A stretch of DNA of 44,372 nucleotides from Thermoplasmata archaeon (GCA_023265395.1 JAHFTX010000024.1:1-44372); one strand, 5' to 3'. Positions 24,130-32,595 are shown, counted from the stretch's first letter. Notes: generated from the sequence alone by a model not told the origin. Program-made: numbers and translations.

Positions 24130-24182
24130 CTAAGTATGACTTAGTCTGACTAATAAATCCGCTGGTGTGATGTTCCTCACAC
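24130..24182 (-). promoter_or_regulatory. Promoter and tandem operators of the toxin-antitoxin pair
   Basis: ATTTATTA (complement of 24151-24158) is the TATA box. Between it and the ATG lie two palindromes: CTAAGT-ATG-ACTTAG at 24130-24144 and TAGTC-T-GACTA at 24142-24152, which share bases. A third, GTGTGA-TGTTCC-TCACAC at 24165-24182, lies just upstream of the TATA box. The layout fits cooperative binding of an antitoxin dimer series. Confidence 0.55.
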
Positions 24183-24342
24183 GCATGAGCAGAGATGGAG
24201 CGCCCCACCGTGGGAGGCACCGGATTCCGGGCGACTGGTGTTCTCGGGGCCTGGCTTGGAGACCCGACAAGATACCGTTGCACCGGGATGAGGGACACAG
24301 CACAGGACTTCCGTGGAGTGAGGCGGAGGGGGCCTCACCGGG

Positions 24343-24432
24343 CATGGATGACCCGACCTTCTTCGAGCGCCGTCGGGATGAACGACCCCAGATCGTACGC
24401 GTGGTCGATGAGATCCTGCTCGGTGGCCACTA
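24343..24432 (+). pseudogene. Possible gene remnant
   Basis: A 29-codon frame, MDDPTFFERRRDERPQIV..., ends in a stop at 24430-24432 and has the codon bias of a real gene, but the in-frame sequence upstream of it does not look coding. It reads like the last part of a helical protein whose front is missing. It lies in the AT-richer patch beside the toxin-antitoxin genes. No family is recognised; it could also be a chance frame. Confidence 0.25.
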
Positions 24433-24463
24433 GGAAATACGAGAGAGATAGCCCCGGGAGGAT

Positions 24464-27400
24464 TCACTGCTGGGGGCCTTGTTCCGGTCCAGTCAGTCCC
24501 GAGGCGTCCGTCCGCTTCTCGGTCGCTGGGGAGGGCATCGCTTCGAGAGGCTTGGGGGTAGGGGGCTTCTGTTGCGGCGGGGGTGTGTCCGCCTGCGGCC
24601 GGCGAGGACGCAGCAGGATCAGGGCCACGACCACCGCCAAGGCGATCCCCGCGATGATGGCGTAGAGTTGCACCGCTGGAAGGCCCCTCACCGGGCCATC
24701 GCGCCCGGGGTCGGGGCCAGGAGCGGGTCCTGGGCCCGGTCCGGGGCCTGGCCCGTCGTCGGTGGTCGGTGTGACCCGGACCGGCGTCGACACCATGGCG
24801 CGTTCGCCGCGGTCGTCGGTGGCGGTGACGTTGATGGTGAAGTTGCCGTCGTCGGCGTAGCTGTGGCGCACGGACGGACCGATGCCGCTCTGACCGTCGC
24901 CGAACTCCCACCGGATCTCCACGACGGTGCCATCTGGGTCGCTGGCGGAGGCGTTGAAGTCATACGCCGTCCCAGCGACCAGCGACGTGGGCACCTGCAC
25001 GCTGACCACCGGAGGGCGGTTGCCGACGTCCACCTGCAGGCTCGTGCTGGCGCTCGAGAGGTTGCCGTCCGTCACCGTCAAGTAGACCAGGTACTCCCCC
25101 GGCAGGGCGTAGGCGTGATCCTCGTCACGGCGGACCGAGGTGGTCCCATCGCCAAGGTCCCACGTGTAGGTGAGCACGGTCCCGTCGGGGTCCGAGCTGC
25201 CCTGCGCACTGAAGTGGATCGTCTCGTTGGTGCGCGCGTGTTGGGGGCTTGCCCCGATGTGTGCCGAGGGAGGGTGGTCCACCGGCGGTGGGGCCGGGAG
25301 CTGCACGCTGATGGTCAGGGACCGCGCCTCGTTGTCGGGATCGGGGTCCTCGTCGGCGTGCTCCAGGACCACCCACAGCACCTGGGTCCCTGCGGTGCGC
25401 ACGGTGAGGTTGGTCGCCAACGTCGAGGGGGTGCCGGGGGAGGCGAAGACCGGTTCGAAGGGCTGGATCTGGGTGCCGCCGGCGCTGGGGTCCCCCAAGA
25501 AGAGGGAGGCGCGGATCAGCGCGCTCCCGCCACTGACGCTGACGCTCCCGCTGAGGTGGATCGTCTCGCCGAGGTCGGCGGTGGTGACATCGGTCTCCAC
25601 CGACTCAAGGGCGGCATCGACCGCAGGTCGCGCAAGGACGGTGACGTTGACGACGTCGCTCCCGAGGAGCTCGGAGGGGTCGGAGTAGCGCGCTTCGATC
25701 CGATGGGTGCCGACCCCCAGTGTCGAGAGGACCAGCAGGTGGCCGCTGCCCAGCGCTCCCTGCAGGTCCGACGACCAGGCGATCTCCTCCTGGGAGACCG
25801 CGGTGTCGGCATCGGTGGCGAATGCTGCGAGGCTGACCTCCGCGCCGAGGCTGACCGTCAGGTCCGCCTCCGGCTCGATGATCGCCACCGTCGGCCCGTG
25901 GTCGGCGACGTCAAAGGGCCCGGCGGTGTCCTGGGCCGAGCCCGTCCCGTCCGATGCCGTCGCGCCGACGAGGTAGCTCCCGGCGGGGAAGCCAAAGAGC
26001 GGGATGGTGTAGCTGCCATTGGCCGGTTGGCCCAGTGCCGCCGCCTGCCAGCTCTGCCCACCGTCGGCCGATACCTGCAGGCTGACGCGCACGACGCTGT
26101 CGTTGCCATCGGTGCTGTTCCAGGTGACGTCAACGGCGGTGCCGTTGAGCGCCGCTGCCAGGGACACCGAGGGTGCAGCGCTCCGATTGATCAGCACCGG
26201 CATCGCGAAGCCTGCGCTGACCGTCAGCGATTGCACCTCTGCCTGCCAGGGCACTTGCAGCGCGAAGCTCCTGTAGGGTTGCAGCGCCGCCTCCTCGGGG
26301 GAGCCTTCGAGCATGCCGTAGGAGGTGTTGAGGTAGGTCCCCGTCGAATCGAGCAGGGTGACGGTGACATCGCCAAAGGGCACGTTCTGCGGCGTGCCCT
26401 GGCTGACCCCCAGCGGGATGGCCACGAGGGTGCCGTTGTCATACAGACGCCCGACGATGAGGAGCAGCGGGATTTGTGCCTGGGGTGGCGGCGGAGCCCC
26501 AGGCTGCAGCAACGCCGTCGTCAGGAGGCCATAGTTGGAGTCGGTCATCCACTGGGAGTTCCAATCGCTGCCGTGGGTTGCGGGGTTGCCGGGCCACAAC
26601 CCCCAGCGGTGCAGCACGCCTAGGTCCTGCGGGATGTAGGCCTTGGAGCCCCACATCGAGTAGTAGTTCCCGGTCTCGTTGGTCGTCCACTGACGGAGAT
26701 CGAAGGGAGCCTGGGAGATCTTGGCGGGCTTGTGGACCTTCCAGCCATAGGTGTCCCAGCCGTCGGCGGCGAGGGTCCCGTAGGGGTAGGTGGCACTGTC
26801 CCAGAAGTTGCCCTCGCGGGCATACTCGTCGGTCACCCCGTAGGTATGCCCGATCTCGTGGGCACTCGTCGAATCGGGGGCGATCTGGCTGACGAAGACC
26901 GCGTTGGGCTCACTGGAGAACTGCGCCCCCATGGTGGCGTCGCCGCCGATGGACCCGCGCGGGACGATCCACACCTTGCGATCGGGCTCGGTGCGGTCGT
27001 ATTCCTCGATGTCGGCGAGCACCGCACCGTCGAAGCGCGAGCCATCGGAGAAGAACCAGGTGGTCGTGCCGATGTCCAGCGCCGGTGGCGACGGCAGCAC
27101 GATCACCTCCTTCTCGGGCAGGGGCATCACCGAGCGGAAGTAGGCGGCATGCGCCCCCGAGATGTCGGCAAGGGCGATGGAGGGGTCGAGTGGCCAGTCG
27201 GAGCGGAAGGCCTCGCGGAAGCGCAGGGTGAAGGTGCCCGATCGCTCCCAGGTCGAGAGCGTCGTGGTCCCGACGTTGTCCGTCTCGAAGGTCTCGGTGC
27301 GCTCATCGAGGGGGTCGATCTCGACGGTCAGCGGCAGCGCGTCGCCGACGTCGGGATGGAAGGGCGAGCCGTTGCCGACGTTGTAGGCGTCTGCGCCACG

Positions 27401-29284
27401 ATAGCGCACCTCGTCGGCGAGGAAGGCCCGCAGATCGGAATCGTCGCCGTTGCCGATCGCATCCTCGCGCAGCGGCAGGTACTGTCGCAGCTGCCGCTCG
27501 TCGAGGACGTAGGTGGAGGGTCCCCACACCACCAGCGTGCGTCGCAGGGTGCGGGTCTCCTGCCCCAGCGTGACCTTGACCTGCACGTCATCGAGGATGG
27601 TCGCCCCAGAGAGGGTGACGCCGACGCGGACGATCGTGCCCTTGCCGGCGACCAACAGACCGCTGCGGGTCGTCTGCCACGCCTCGATTGAGCCCAGTTG
27701 CAGGTTGAGGGAATCGGCCACCGGCGAGGGGACGGAACCCGGACAGTAGTCCGACGTCGGCAGCAGGCCGCCACTGGGCTGCAGCCCACCCGAGCTGCCT
27801 CTAGGGTCGGCCAGGGTCATCTCGACGCGGCCCGCCATCCCCGTCGGGAGCTGGAACGACCGGTGCTCGAGGTCGGGGGTCTTCCAGGCGGTGTTGTCGA
27901 CGAAGGCGCCCCGTGGCGAGACCAACAGGTCATGGTCGACCCGCACCGAGGGACCGAGGACCTCCCCCGTCCCCCAGTCCCCACGGGAGAGCGAGCCCAT
28001 GTTCAGGAACCGCGGCTGGGCCGAGGGCGAGAAGGTGCGCCACGAGGTGTTGCTCGTCACGTAGGTGGACATGTCGTAGTCGGTCCCGACCTGCGGGCTG
28101 ATGTGCTGGGTGCTGTCGGGGAGGAAGGTCACCTCAGTGTCCCGGCCGGTGAGCGGGTTCGCACTCAGGCCGTACCCTACCGTCAGGGGCAGGGTGCCAG
28201 TGAGGTACGAATCGGGGGAGACGACCACCTCCATGCGGTGCTCGTTGACGCCGGCGGCGAGGGTCGCCGCCTGGTATTGGATCTCGCTGACGCTACGGGT
28301 GTCGACCATGGCCACGTAGCCGCGACCGACATCTACCGGACCATTCCAGGAACGGGCGGTCAGCCCCTGTGGGGCGCTACTGCTCTGCGTGACCGCCCAC
28401 GCATAGGGTGGGGACCAGTAGTCATCGGGATAGGTCAGGGACCACTCGAAGGAGCAGTAGGCGGAGGTCTGCTCGAGGAGGAACAGCCGGCCGTCGGAGA
28501 CGAAGCCCAGGGAGGGGCCGAAGGAGCCGATGCCGCTGCCGGGCAACCCGTAGGGCAGCGGACCACCTGCCACGATGGTGCCGTTGCCGGGGAGTGGTCC
28601 ACTGACCGAGGTCGTGGCCAGTCGGTACAGTGCGGCGCCGCCCACCTCCACGAGGATCGCCCCCTCGTGGCTGGCCACTCCGCTGAGGGTCCCGGGGAGC
28701 GTGCCATCGGAGAAGGATGGCCGCAGGGTCCCCACCGCTGCGAAGCTCTGCGCGTCACTGAGGTGCACGACCCCGTCGGTGCCCGTGACCCATAGCAGCA
28801 GACCTGCAGGATGCGCAAGGTCATAGCCGAGGTCGAACCACTCGAGGGAGCTTGCGGGGCTGCCCAGCTGCCCCTGGCGCACCACCCCAAGGCTCTGGTT
28901 GTACCCGCGGACCGTCCCGTCGGCGAAGGAGACATAGAGCGCCACCTGGTCCACGCCGTAGCTCCGCGGAGCCGCCACCCCCAACGGGGCGCTCTGCAGC
29001 GCTGTGCCATCCTCCCCCGGCAGGCTGGTCGCCATGACGATCGCCGATTGGGATTCGCCGGTGAGCAGGGCGGCCGTCCCATCGATGCCGTAGAGGAGCT
29101 TGGCGCTCGAGTCGACGGCGAAGACGGATCCGGCGAGAGCGGAGGCGACCTCTCGCGGATGCGCATTGGGGTCGGCGCCGATCTGCGCGGGGATCGCGCT
29201 GACGAACATCACGACCACGAGCACCAGGACGCCACTGCTGCTCCCCATCTGCGCACCTGCGGGGGCGTTCGAGGGCCGCAGCAT
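24464..29284 (-). CDS. 1606-residue membrane-anchored metzincin-like protease with PKD domains
   Basis: An exported protein with an N-terminal signal (GVLVLVVVMFVSAIPAQIG; the ATG at 29248 is an alternative start). Residues about 45-330 look like a beta-propeller. The middle holds a zinc motif HEIGHTYGVTDEY (His809, Glu810, His813, with Asp819 as likely third ligand), followed about 65 residues later by YYSMWGS, which resembles a Met-turn. Beta-sandwich modules follow, then two PKD domains (about 1331-1500, with DPDGT and WEFGDG signatures), a Gly-Pro linker and a membrane helix (LYAIIAGIALAVVVALILL). A proline-rich cytosolic tail of about 50 residues closes it. It would act as a cell-surface zinc protease with unknown substrate. 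Confidence 0.8.
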   Translation of the reverse strand: MLRPSNAPAGAQMGSSSGVLVLVVVMFVSAIPAQIGADPNAHPREVASALAGSVFAVDSSAKLLYGIDGTAALLTGESQSAIVMATSLPGEDGTALQSAPLGVAAPRSYGVDQVALYVSFADGTVRGYNQSLGVVRQGQLGSPASSLEWFDLGYDLAHPAGLLLWVTGTDGVVHLSDAQSFAAVGTLRPSFSDGTLPGTLSGVASHEGAILVEVGGAALYRLATTSVSGPLPGNGTIVAGGPLPYGLPGSGIGSFGPSLGFVSDGRLFLLEQTSAYCSFEWSLTYPDDYWSPPYAWAVTQSSSAPQGLTARSWNGPVDVGRGYVAMVDTRSVSEIQYQAATLAAGVNEHRMEVVVSPDSYLTGTLPLTVGYGLSANPLTGRDTEVTFLPDSTQHISPQVGTDYDMSTYVTSNTSWRTFSPSAQPRFLNMGSLSRGDWGTGEVLGPSVRVDHDLLVSPRGAFVDNTAWKTPDLEHRSFQLPTGMAGRVEMTLADPRGSSGGLQPSGGLLPTSDYCPGSVPSPVADSLNLQLGSIEAWQTTRSGLLVAGKGTIVRVGVTLSGATILDDVQVKVTLGQETRTLRRTLVVWGPSTYVLDERQLRQYLPLREDAIGNGDDSDLRAFLADEVRYRGADAYNVGNGSPFHPDVGDALPLTVEIDPLDERTETFETDNVGTTTLSTWERSGTFTLRFREAFRSDWPLDPSIALADISGAHAAYFRSVMPLPEKEVIVLPSPPALDIGTTTWFFSDGSRFDGAVLADIEEYDRTEPDRKVWIVPRGSIGGDATMGAQFSSEPNAVFVSQIAPDSTSAHEIGHTYGVTDEYAREGNFWDSATYPYGTLAADGWDTYGWKVHKPAKISQAPFDLRQWTTNETGNYYSMWGSKAYIPQDLGVLHRWGLWPGNPATHGSDWNSQWMTDSNYGLLTTALLQPGAPPPPQAQIPLLLIVGRLYDNGTLVAIPLGVSQGTPQNVPFGDVTVTLLDSTGTYLNTSYGMLEGSPEEAALQPYRSFALQVPWQAEVQSLTVSAGFAMPVLINRSAAPSVSLAAALNGTAVDVTWNSTDGNDSVVRVSLQVSADGGQSWQAAALGQPANGSYTIPLFGFPAGSYLVGATASDGTGSAQDTAGPFDVADHGPTVAIIEPEADLTVSLGAEVSLAAFATDADTAVSQEEIAWSSDLQGALGSGHLLVLSTLGVGTHRIEARYSDPSELLGSDVVNVTVLARPAVDAALESVETDVTTADLGETIHLSGSVSVSGGSALIRASLFLGDPSAGGTQIQPFEPVFASPGTPSTLATNLTVRTAGTQVLWVVLEHADEDPDPDNEARSLTISVQLPAPPPVDHPPSAHIGASPQHARTNETIHFSAQGSSDPDGTVLTYTWDLGDGTTSVRRDEDHAYALPGEYLVYLTVTDGNLSSASTSLQVDVGNRPPVVSVQVPTSLVAGTAYDFNASASDPDGTVVEIRWEFGDGQSGIGPSVRHSYADDGNFTINVTATDDRGERAMVSTPVRVTPTTDDGPGPGPGPGPAPGPDPGRDGPVRGLPAVQLYAIIAGIALAVVVALILLRPRRPQADTPPPQQKPPTPKPLEAMPSPATEKRTDASGLTGPEQGPQQ

Positions 29285-29490
29285 CAGTCTTGTGCTCCAG
29301 CCTGCGGCGGGGACTGCGCGCGCAGGGCCCGACCCCCCGGCGCCTTCGGATGCCGGCTATGCAGGTTCTTCGCCCTGAGCTGCCGCTCGGGAGCATCGCC
29401 CGACATCGAGGGGCTGTGCCGATCTGCAGCAGCAGCGCTGGAGGCGGTGTCGGTGCTGCGCTGGCGCGCGGCCGAGCCTGCGGCTACCAC
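29285..29490. other. Spacer between ilvE and the protease gene
   Basis: A 206-nt GC-rich gap between two minus-strand genes. I see no ORF, RNA gene or clear TATA box in it, so the protease gene may use a weak GC-rich promoter or read-through. Confidence 0.4.
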
Positions 29491-30432
29491 CTACTGGTGG
29501 GTCCGCACTCCACTGACGGCAGCGGTCCGCGGCAGGGTGCCCTCTTCCTCGGGGAAGATGGGCGTCCCCTCCCGCGAGACCAGCGCCTTGAACTCGCGCA
29601 TGATCTCCTTGGTGACCGGGCCGACAGCGCCATCGCCGACGGGGCGGCCATCGAGGGTGGCCACCGGGATGATCTCGGCGCCGGTGCCGGTGAGGAAGGC
29701 CTCCTCGGCGGCCCAGATCCCGTGGCGGGTGAAGGGCGTCTCGAGCACCTCGTAGCCCAGCTGCGGCGCCAGCTCCATGATCGCGCCGCGGGTGATCCCC
29801 TCGAGGGCGCCGACGTAGGAGGGCGGGGTGCGCAGGCGCATGCGGCCGGCGTAGCGCTCGACGACGAAGATGTTGTCCGCCGTGGCCTCGGCGACGTAGC
29901 CATCCTGGTTGAGCATCAGACCCTCGCCTGCGCCGACGGCGTTGGCCTCGAGGCGACCGAGGATGTTGTTGAGGTAGTTGAGGCTCTTGACCTTGGGGTT
30001 GAGCGCCTCGGGGTTGTTACGCCGAGCGACCACCGTCACCAGCGGGAGCCCCTTCTCGTAGAGCTCTGGCGGGTAGAGGGTGATCTTGTCGGTGATGATG
30101 ATCACCGTCGGCACCTTGCAGTTGCGCGGGTCGATCCCCAGGTCCCCCTTGCCGCGGGTGATCACCAGGCGGATGTAGGCGTCGCGCATGCCGTTGTGGC
30201 GCAGGGTCTTGATGACCAGGTCCTTGAGCTCCTGGGGTGTGTGGGCCAAGTGGAGCTTGATGACCTTCAGTCCGATGTAGAGGCGGTGCAGGTGCTCGTC
30301 GAGGCGGAAGACGCGCCCGTTGTAGGCGCGGATGCCTTCGAAGATCCCGTCACCGTAGAGGAGCCCGTGGTCGAAGACCGAGATCGATGCTTCGTCCTTG
30401 GGCACCAACTTCCCGTCGACATAGACATCCAT
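29491..30432 (-). CDS. ilvE: Branched-chain amino-acid aminotransferase
   Basis: A 313-residue fold-type IV PLP aminotransferase that swaps the amino group between glutamate and the 2-oxo acids of Leu, Ile and Val. Seen: DHGLLYGDGIFEGIRAYNGR near the N-terminus, the PLP lysine in NPKVKSLNYLNNIL (Lys149), GEGLMLNQDGYVAEATADNIF, and GALEGITRGAIMELA and TGTGAEIIPV for cofactor-phosphate binding. The length matches the family. The TATA-like CTATATG lies about 55 nt upstream of the ATG, and a perfect 8-bp hairpin lies between them. No other branched-chain biosynthesis gene is in the window. Confidence 0.93.
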   Translation of the reverse strand: MDVYVDGKLVPKDEASISVFDHGLLYGDGIFEGIRAYNGRVFRLDEHLHRLYIGLKVIKLHLAHTPQELKDLVIKTLRHNGMRDAYIRLVITRGKGDLGIDPRNCKVPTVIIITDKITLYPPELYEKGLPLVTVVARRNNPEALNPKVKSLNYLNNILGRLEANAVGAGEGLMLNQDGYVAEATADNIFVVERYAGRMRLRTPPSYVGALEGITRGAIMELAPQLGYEVLETPFTRHGIWAAEEAFLTGTGAEIIPVATLDGRPVGDGAVGPVTKEIMREFKALVSREGTPIFPEEEGTLPRTAAVSGVRTHQ

Positions 30433-30455
30433 GCGTGCACACCTGGGTGGGGGTC

Positions 30456-30495
30456 GCTGCCCCTAGGCTGGGGCAGCACCGGTGGCCCATATAGG
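30456..30495 (-). promoter_or_regulatory. ilvE promoter with leader inverted repeat
   Basis: CCTATATG (complement of about 30488-30495) is the TATA-like element. GCTGCCCC (30456-30463) and GGGGCAGC (30470-30477) form a perfect 8-bp inverted repeat with 6-nt loop. It covers the expected start of transcription, about 25 nt from the TATA box. Confidence 0.45.
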
Positions 30496-30554
30496 GATTG
30501 GCCTGCTCGCCCGACCAAGGCTTAAGGGGGCACTCCGCAGGCCCGGCACGCGTG

Positions 30555-31133
30555 CTACGGTGTGTCAGCGTGCCGGTCACCCAGGAGGTGGTTGACCAGC
30601 CGGTCGACGGCCATGCCCCGGTGGCTCTGGGAGGTCTTCTCCTTGCAGTCCATCTGGCCGAAGGTCCGGTCGCTGCCCTCGGGCTTGAAGACCGGGTCGA
30701 AGCCGAACCCCTGGTCCCCCTTGGGGGCCAGCGCGATGGTGCCGTGGCAGGCGCCGACGAAGAAGGAGACGTTGCCCTCCTTGTCGCAGTAGCCGATGCA
30801 GCTCTCGAATCGGGCGTCACGCCGGGTCCGGTCCTCGAGCAGCGCCAGGATCCCGGCGATGCCGATGGTGGCGAAGGCATGGGCCGAGAAGACCCCGGGG
30901 AAGCCGCGCAGGTCGTCGATGAACAGGCCGCTGTCCTCGATGACGTAGGGCCCCTTCTGGTCCTGTGCCGCCAACCATCCCATCGCCGCCTCGGTGACCT
31001 CCAACAGACTGTTGGCCTGGACCTCGGGGTAGCGCAGCTGCTTCTGTGCGCTGTCGATGCCCACCTGGTCCAGTCGCGCCCGCAGCTCCTCGAACTTGCC
31101 GCGGTTGGAGGTGATGAAGGTCAGCTTGTGCAC
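30555..31133 (-). CDS. XTP/dITP diphosphatase (RdgB/HAM1 family)
   Basis: A 192-residue house-cleaning pyrophosphatase that hydrolyses non-canonical purine nucleotides (XTP, dITP) to monophosphates. Family motifs are complete: LTFITSNRGKFEEL at the N-terminus, VIEDSGLFIDDLRGFPGVFSA, GFGFDPVFKPEGS and SHRGMAVDRL. The GTG at 31133 (MHKLTFITSN) is chosen because the upstream extension to 31205 does not resemble the family. A CTTTTTG element within GGGC-TTTTT-GCCC lies about 25-30 nt upstream, which suits a leaderless GTG start. Confidence 0.92.
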   Translation of the reverse strand: MHKLTFITSNRGKFEELRARLDQVGIDSAQKQLRYPEVQANSLLEVTEAAMGWLAAQDQKGPYVIEDSGLFIDDLRGFPGVFSAHAFATIGIAGILALLEDRTRRDARFESCIGYCDKEGNVSFFVGACHGTIALAPKGDQGFGFDPVFKPEGSDRTFGQMDCKEKTSQSHRGMAVDRLVNHLLGDRHADTP

Positions 31134-31240
31134 GGCGGGCCCACCATCGCCCCGGGCAAAAAGCCCACCGGCCCGATGGGCGCACGGCCGCCCTGCGCCG
31201 CCCACCTCCGAGGCGCGAGGCGCCTACGGGCAGATGGGGA

Positions 31241-31933
31241 CTAGGTGGAGGGGCGTCGGACCAGCACCCGCATCGCCAGCTCGGGGGCGATCAGATGGGT
31301 CGTGCCGCCGATCCGCACGCAGGTGTGGGTCGGCAGGGTCGGGCCAGGCTGGACCTCGACCTCGTCGCCGATGTGGATGCCCACCTGCTGCAGCGCCTCG
31401 CCGTCGGGGGACTGGATGTAGACGATGGTGCCCCGCTCACCGTGGGTGAGCGACGCCAGCGCCAGCAGCGGGAGGGCGGTCCTGGCAGCCGGATCGCGCC
31501 GCAGGCAGCGGTCGAAGTCCTCGCAGGGGGGGATGGGCATGCCATCATCGGGGCAGACCGTCGGGTGACCTAGCAGCTGGCACATGGCCTCCTCGACCTG
31601 CGGGGTGATCGCATGTTCCCAGCGACAGGCGGCGTCATGGACGTCGGTCATCGGGATCCCCAGGATGTCGGCGAGGAACTTCTCCGCCAGCCGATGGCGC
31701 CGCTTCATGGTCTTCGCGAGCTTGGCGCCGCTGTCGGTCAGGGAGACGCCCTTGTAGGGGGTGTACCGGACCAGCCCCTGCGAGGCCAACCGCTGGACCA
31801 TCTCGGTGACCGAGGCAGGAGAGACCGAGAGGTGGAGGGCCAGCTGCGAGGTCTTGACCGTCGCAGAGGCCTCGGTGAGGTCATAGAGGGCCTCCATGTA
31901 CTCCTCGACGTTCTCATTGAGCTGCGCGGCCAT
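31241..31933 (-). CDS. DtxR/MntR-family metal-dependent repressor
   Basis: A 230-residue regulator. Residues 1-62 form the winged helix (SQLALHLSVSPASVTEMVQRL recognition region). Residues 63-140 form the metal-binding and dimerisation domain with His80, Cys103, Glu106, His107 and His123, in the positions of the DtxR metal sites. Residues 154-226 are a FeoA/SH3-like domain. The ATG at 31933 is preferred because GGAGGTG stands 5 nt upstream and a TTTATG box lies at 31970-31975. The frame itself runs further upstream to 32059. The protein should repress iron or manganese uptake genes when the metal binds. No transporter is in the window. Confidence 0.9.
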   Translation of the reverse strand: MAAQLNENVEEYMEALYDLTEASATVKTSQLALHLSVSPASVTEMVQRLASQGLVRYTPYKGVSLTDSGAKLAKTMKRRHRLAEKFLADILGIPMTDVHDAACRWEHAITPQVEEAMCQLLGHPTVCPDDGMPIPPCEDFDRCLRRDPAARTALPLLALASLTHGERGTIVYIQSPDGEALQQVGIHIGDEVEVQPGPTLPTHTCVRIGGTTHLIAPELAMRVLVRRPST

Positions 31934-31969
31934 CGAGCACCTCCAGTGCGACCATGGCCCCTTGCTCCC

Positions 31970-31975
31970 CATAAA
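31970..31975 (-). promoter_or_regulatory. TATA box of the DtxR-family gene
   Basis: TTTATG on the minus strand, 37-42 nt before the ATG. It is followed by the strong ribosome site GGAGGTG close to the start codon. Confidence 0.5.
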
Positions 31976-32076
31976 GGATGAGCCGTCTGACGTGAGGCAA
32001 GGGCGTCGAGCGGTGCGTTCAGTCCTGTGGCAGCCGATGCCCCACTTCATGTGCCCCAAGGCACCTAGGCGGTGAG

Positions 32077-32094
32077 GCGGCGACGCGTCGCCGC
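32077..32094. promoter_or_regulatory. 18-bp perfect palindrome
   Basis: GCGGCGACGCGTCGCCGC, identical to its reverse complement, in the gap between the divergent DtxR-family gene and the four-helix membrane protein gene, 18 nt before the latter's ATG. A shorter repeat, GTGCC-CCAA-GGCAC, lies just upstream at 32051-32064. It is a candidate operator. Confidence 0.4.
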
Positions 32095-32112
32095 TGCAGT
32101 GCAGAGGACGCC

Positions 32113-32547
32113 ATGGCAGCAGCCGACCCCTACTGGTTCGTCCACCCGCTGATCGCGATCCTGCTGCTCTGCGGGGCGCTGACCAACCTCTGGCTGGGCT
32201 TGCGTGTGAGCGCGGCGACGACGAGCCTTGCGGTGCGGCTGCGGTTGCGCTTCTGGCACATCCGGCTGGGCGCAGCCCTGACGATCGGCGGTCCAGTGGT
32301 GCTGCTGTTGGGGTTGCGCGGCGTCGCCGCCGCCGGCTGGCCGCTGTTGGGCACGTTCCACGGCTTCATGGGCCTGCTGCTGATCGGCCTGCTCTCGATG
32401 GTCGGGCTCACCGGCCTGCTGCTGCTGCGGGGCCGCGAGGTGGTGCGGCCGCGCCATCGCCTTCTGGTACGACTGCTGGTGGTGCTGCTCTCTGTCCAGC
32501 TGCTCAGCGGTTTGAGCCTGATCGGGCGCGTCCTTGGCGGGGGCTGA
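32113..32547 (+). CDS. Four-helix, four-histidine membrane protein
   Basis: A 144-residue integral membrane protein with four hydrophobic helices. A histidine stands at or near one end of each helix: His11 (WFVHPLIAIL), His49 (FWHIRLGAAL), His83 (FHGFMGLLL) and His115 (PRHRLLVRLL). This pattern resembles bis-haem four-helix cytochromes of b561/DUF4079 type, so a small membrane haem protein in electron transfer is plausible. Haem binding is an inference from the His pattern only. It is transcribed away from the DtxR-family regulator, which fits an iron-linked function. Confidence 0.65.
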   Translation: MAAADPYWFVHPLIAILLLCGALTNLWLGLRVSAATTSLAVRLRLRFWHIRLGAALTIGGPVVLLLGLRGVAAAGWPLLGTFHGFMGLLLIGLLSMVGLTGLLLLRGREVVRPRHRLLVRLLVVLLSVQLLSGLSLIGRVLGGG

Positions 32548-32588
32548 ACCGTCTGAGCGCCCACCGATTCCTCCGCCCACCGCAAAGG

Positions 32589-32595
32589 ATTTAAG
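32589..32595 (+). promoter_or_regulatory. TATA box of the PKD surface protein gene
   Basis: ATTTAAG, 50-56 nt before the ATG at 32645. The leader carries GGAGGGAG about 9 nt before the start codon. Confidence 0.55.

Noticed and set aside
23410-24465. Direct repeats CCGGGAGG near both ends of the toxin-antitoxin patch as attachment sites
   Set aside because: Only about 8 bases match and they are GC-rich; this is expected by chance and no integrase gene is present.
24195-24665. 156-codon plus-strand ORF next to the antitoxin promoter
   Set aside because: No domain or start signal, and it runs antisense into the protease C-terminus; at most a short remnant exists in another frame.
26820-26862. 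Assigning the large protease to peptidase family M64
   Set aside because: The spacing from HExxH to DEY is one residue shorter than in the M64 motif I remember, and a Met-turn-like SMWG fits metzincins better.
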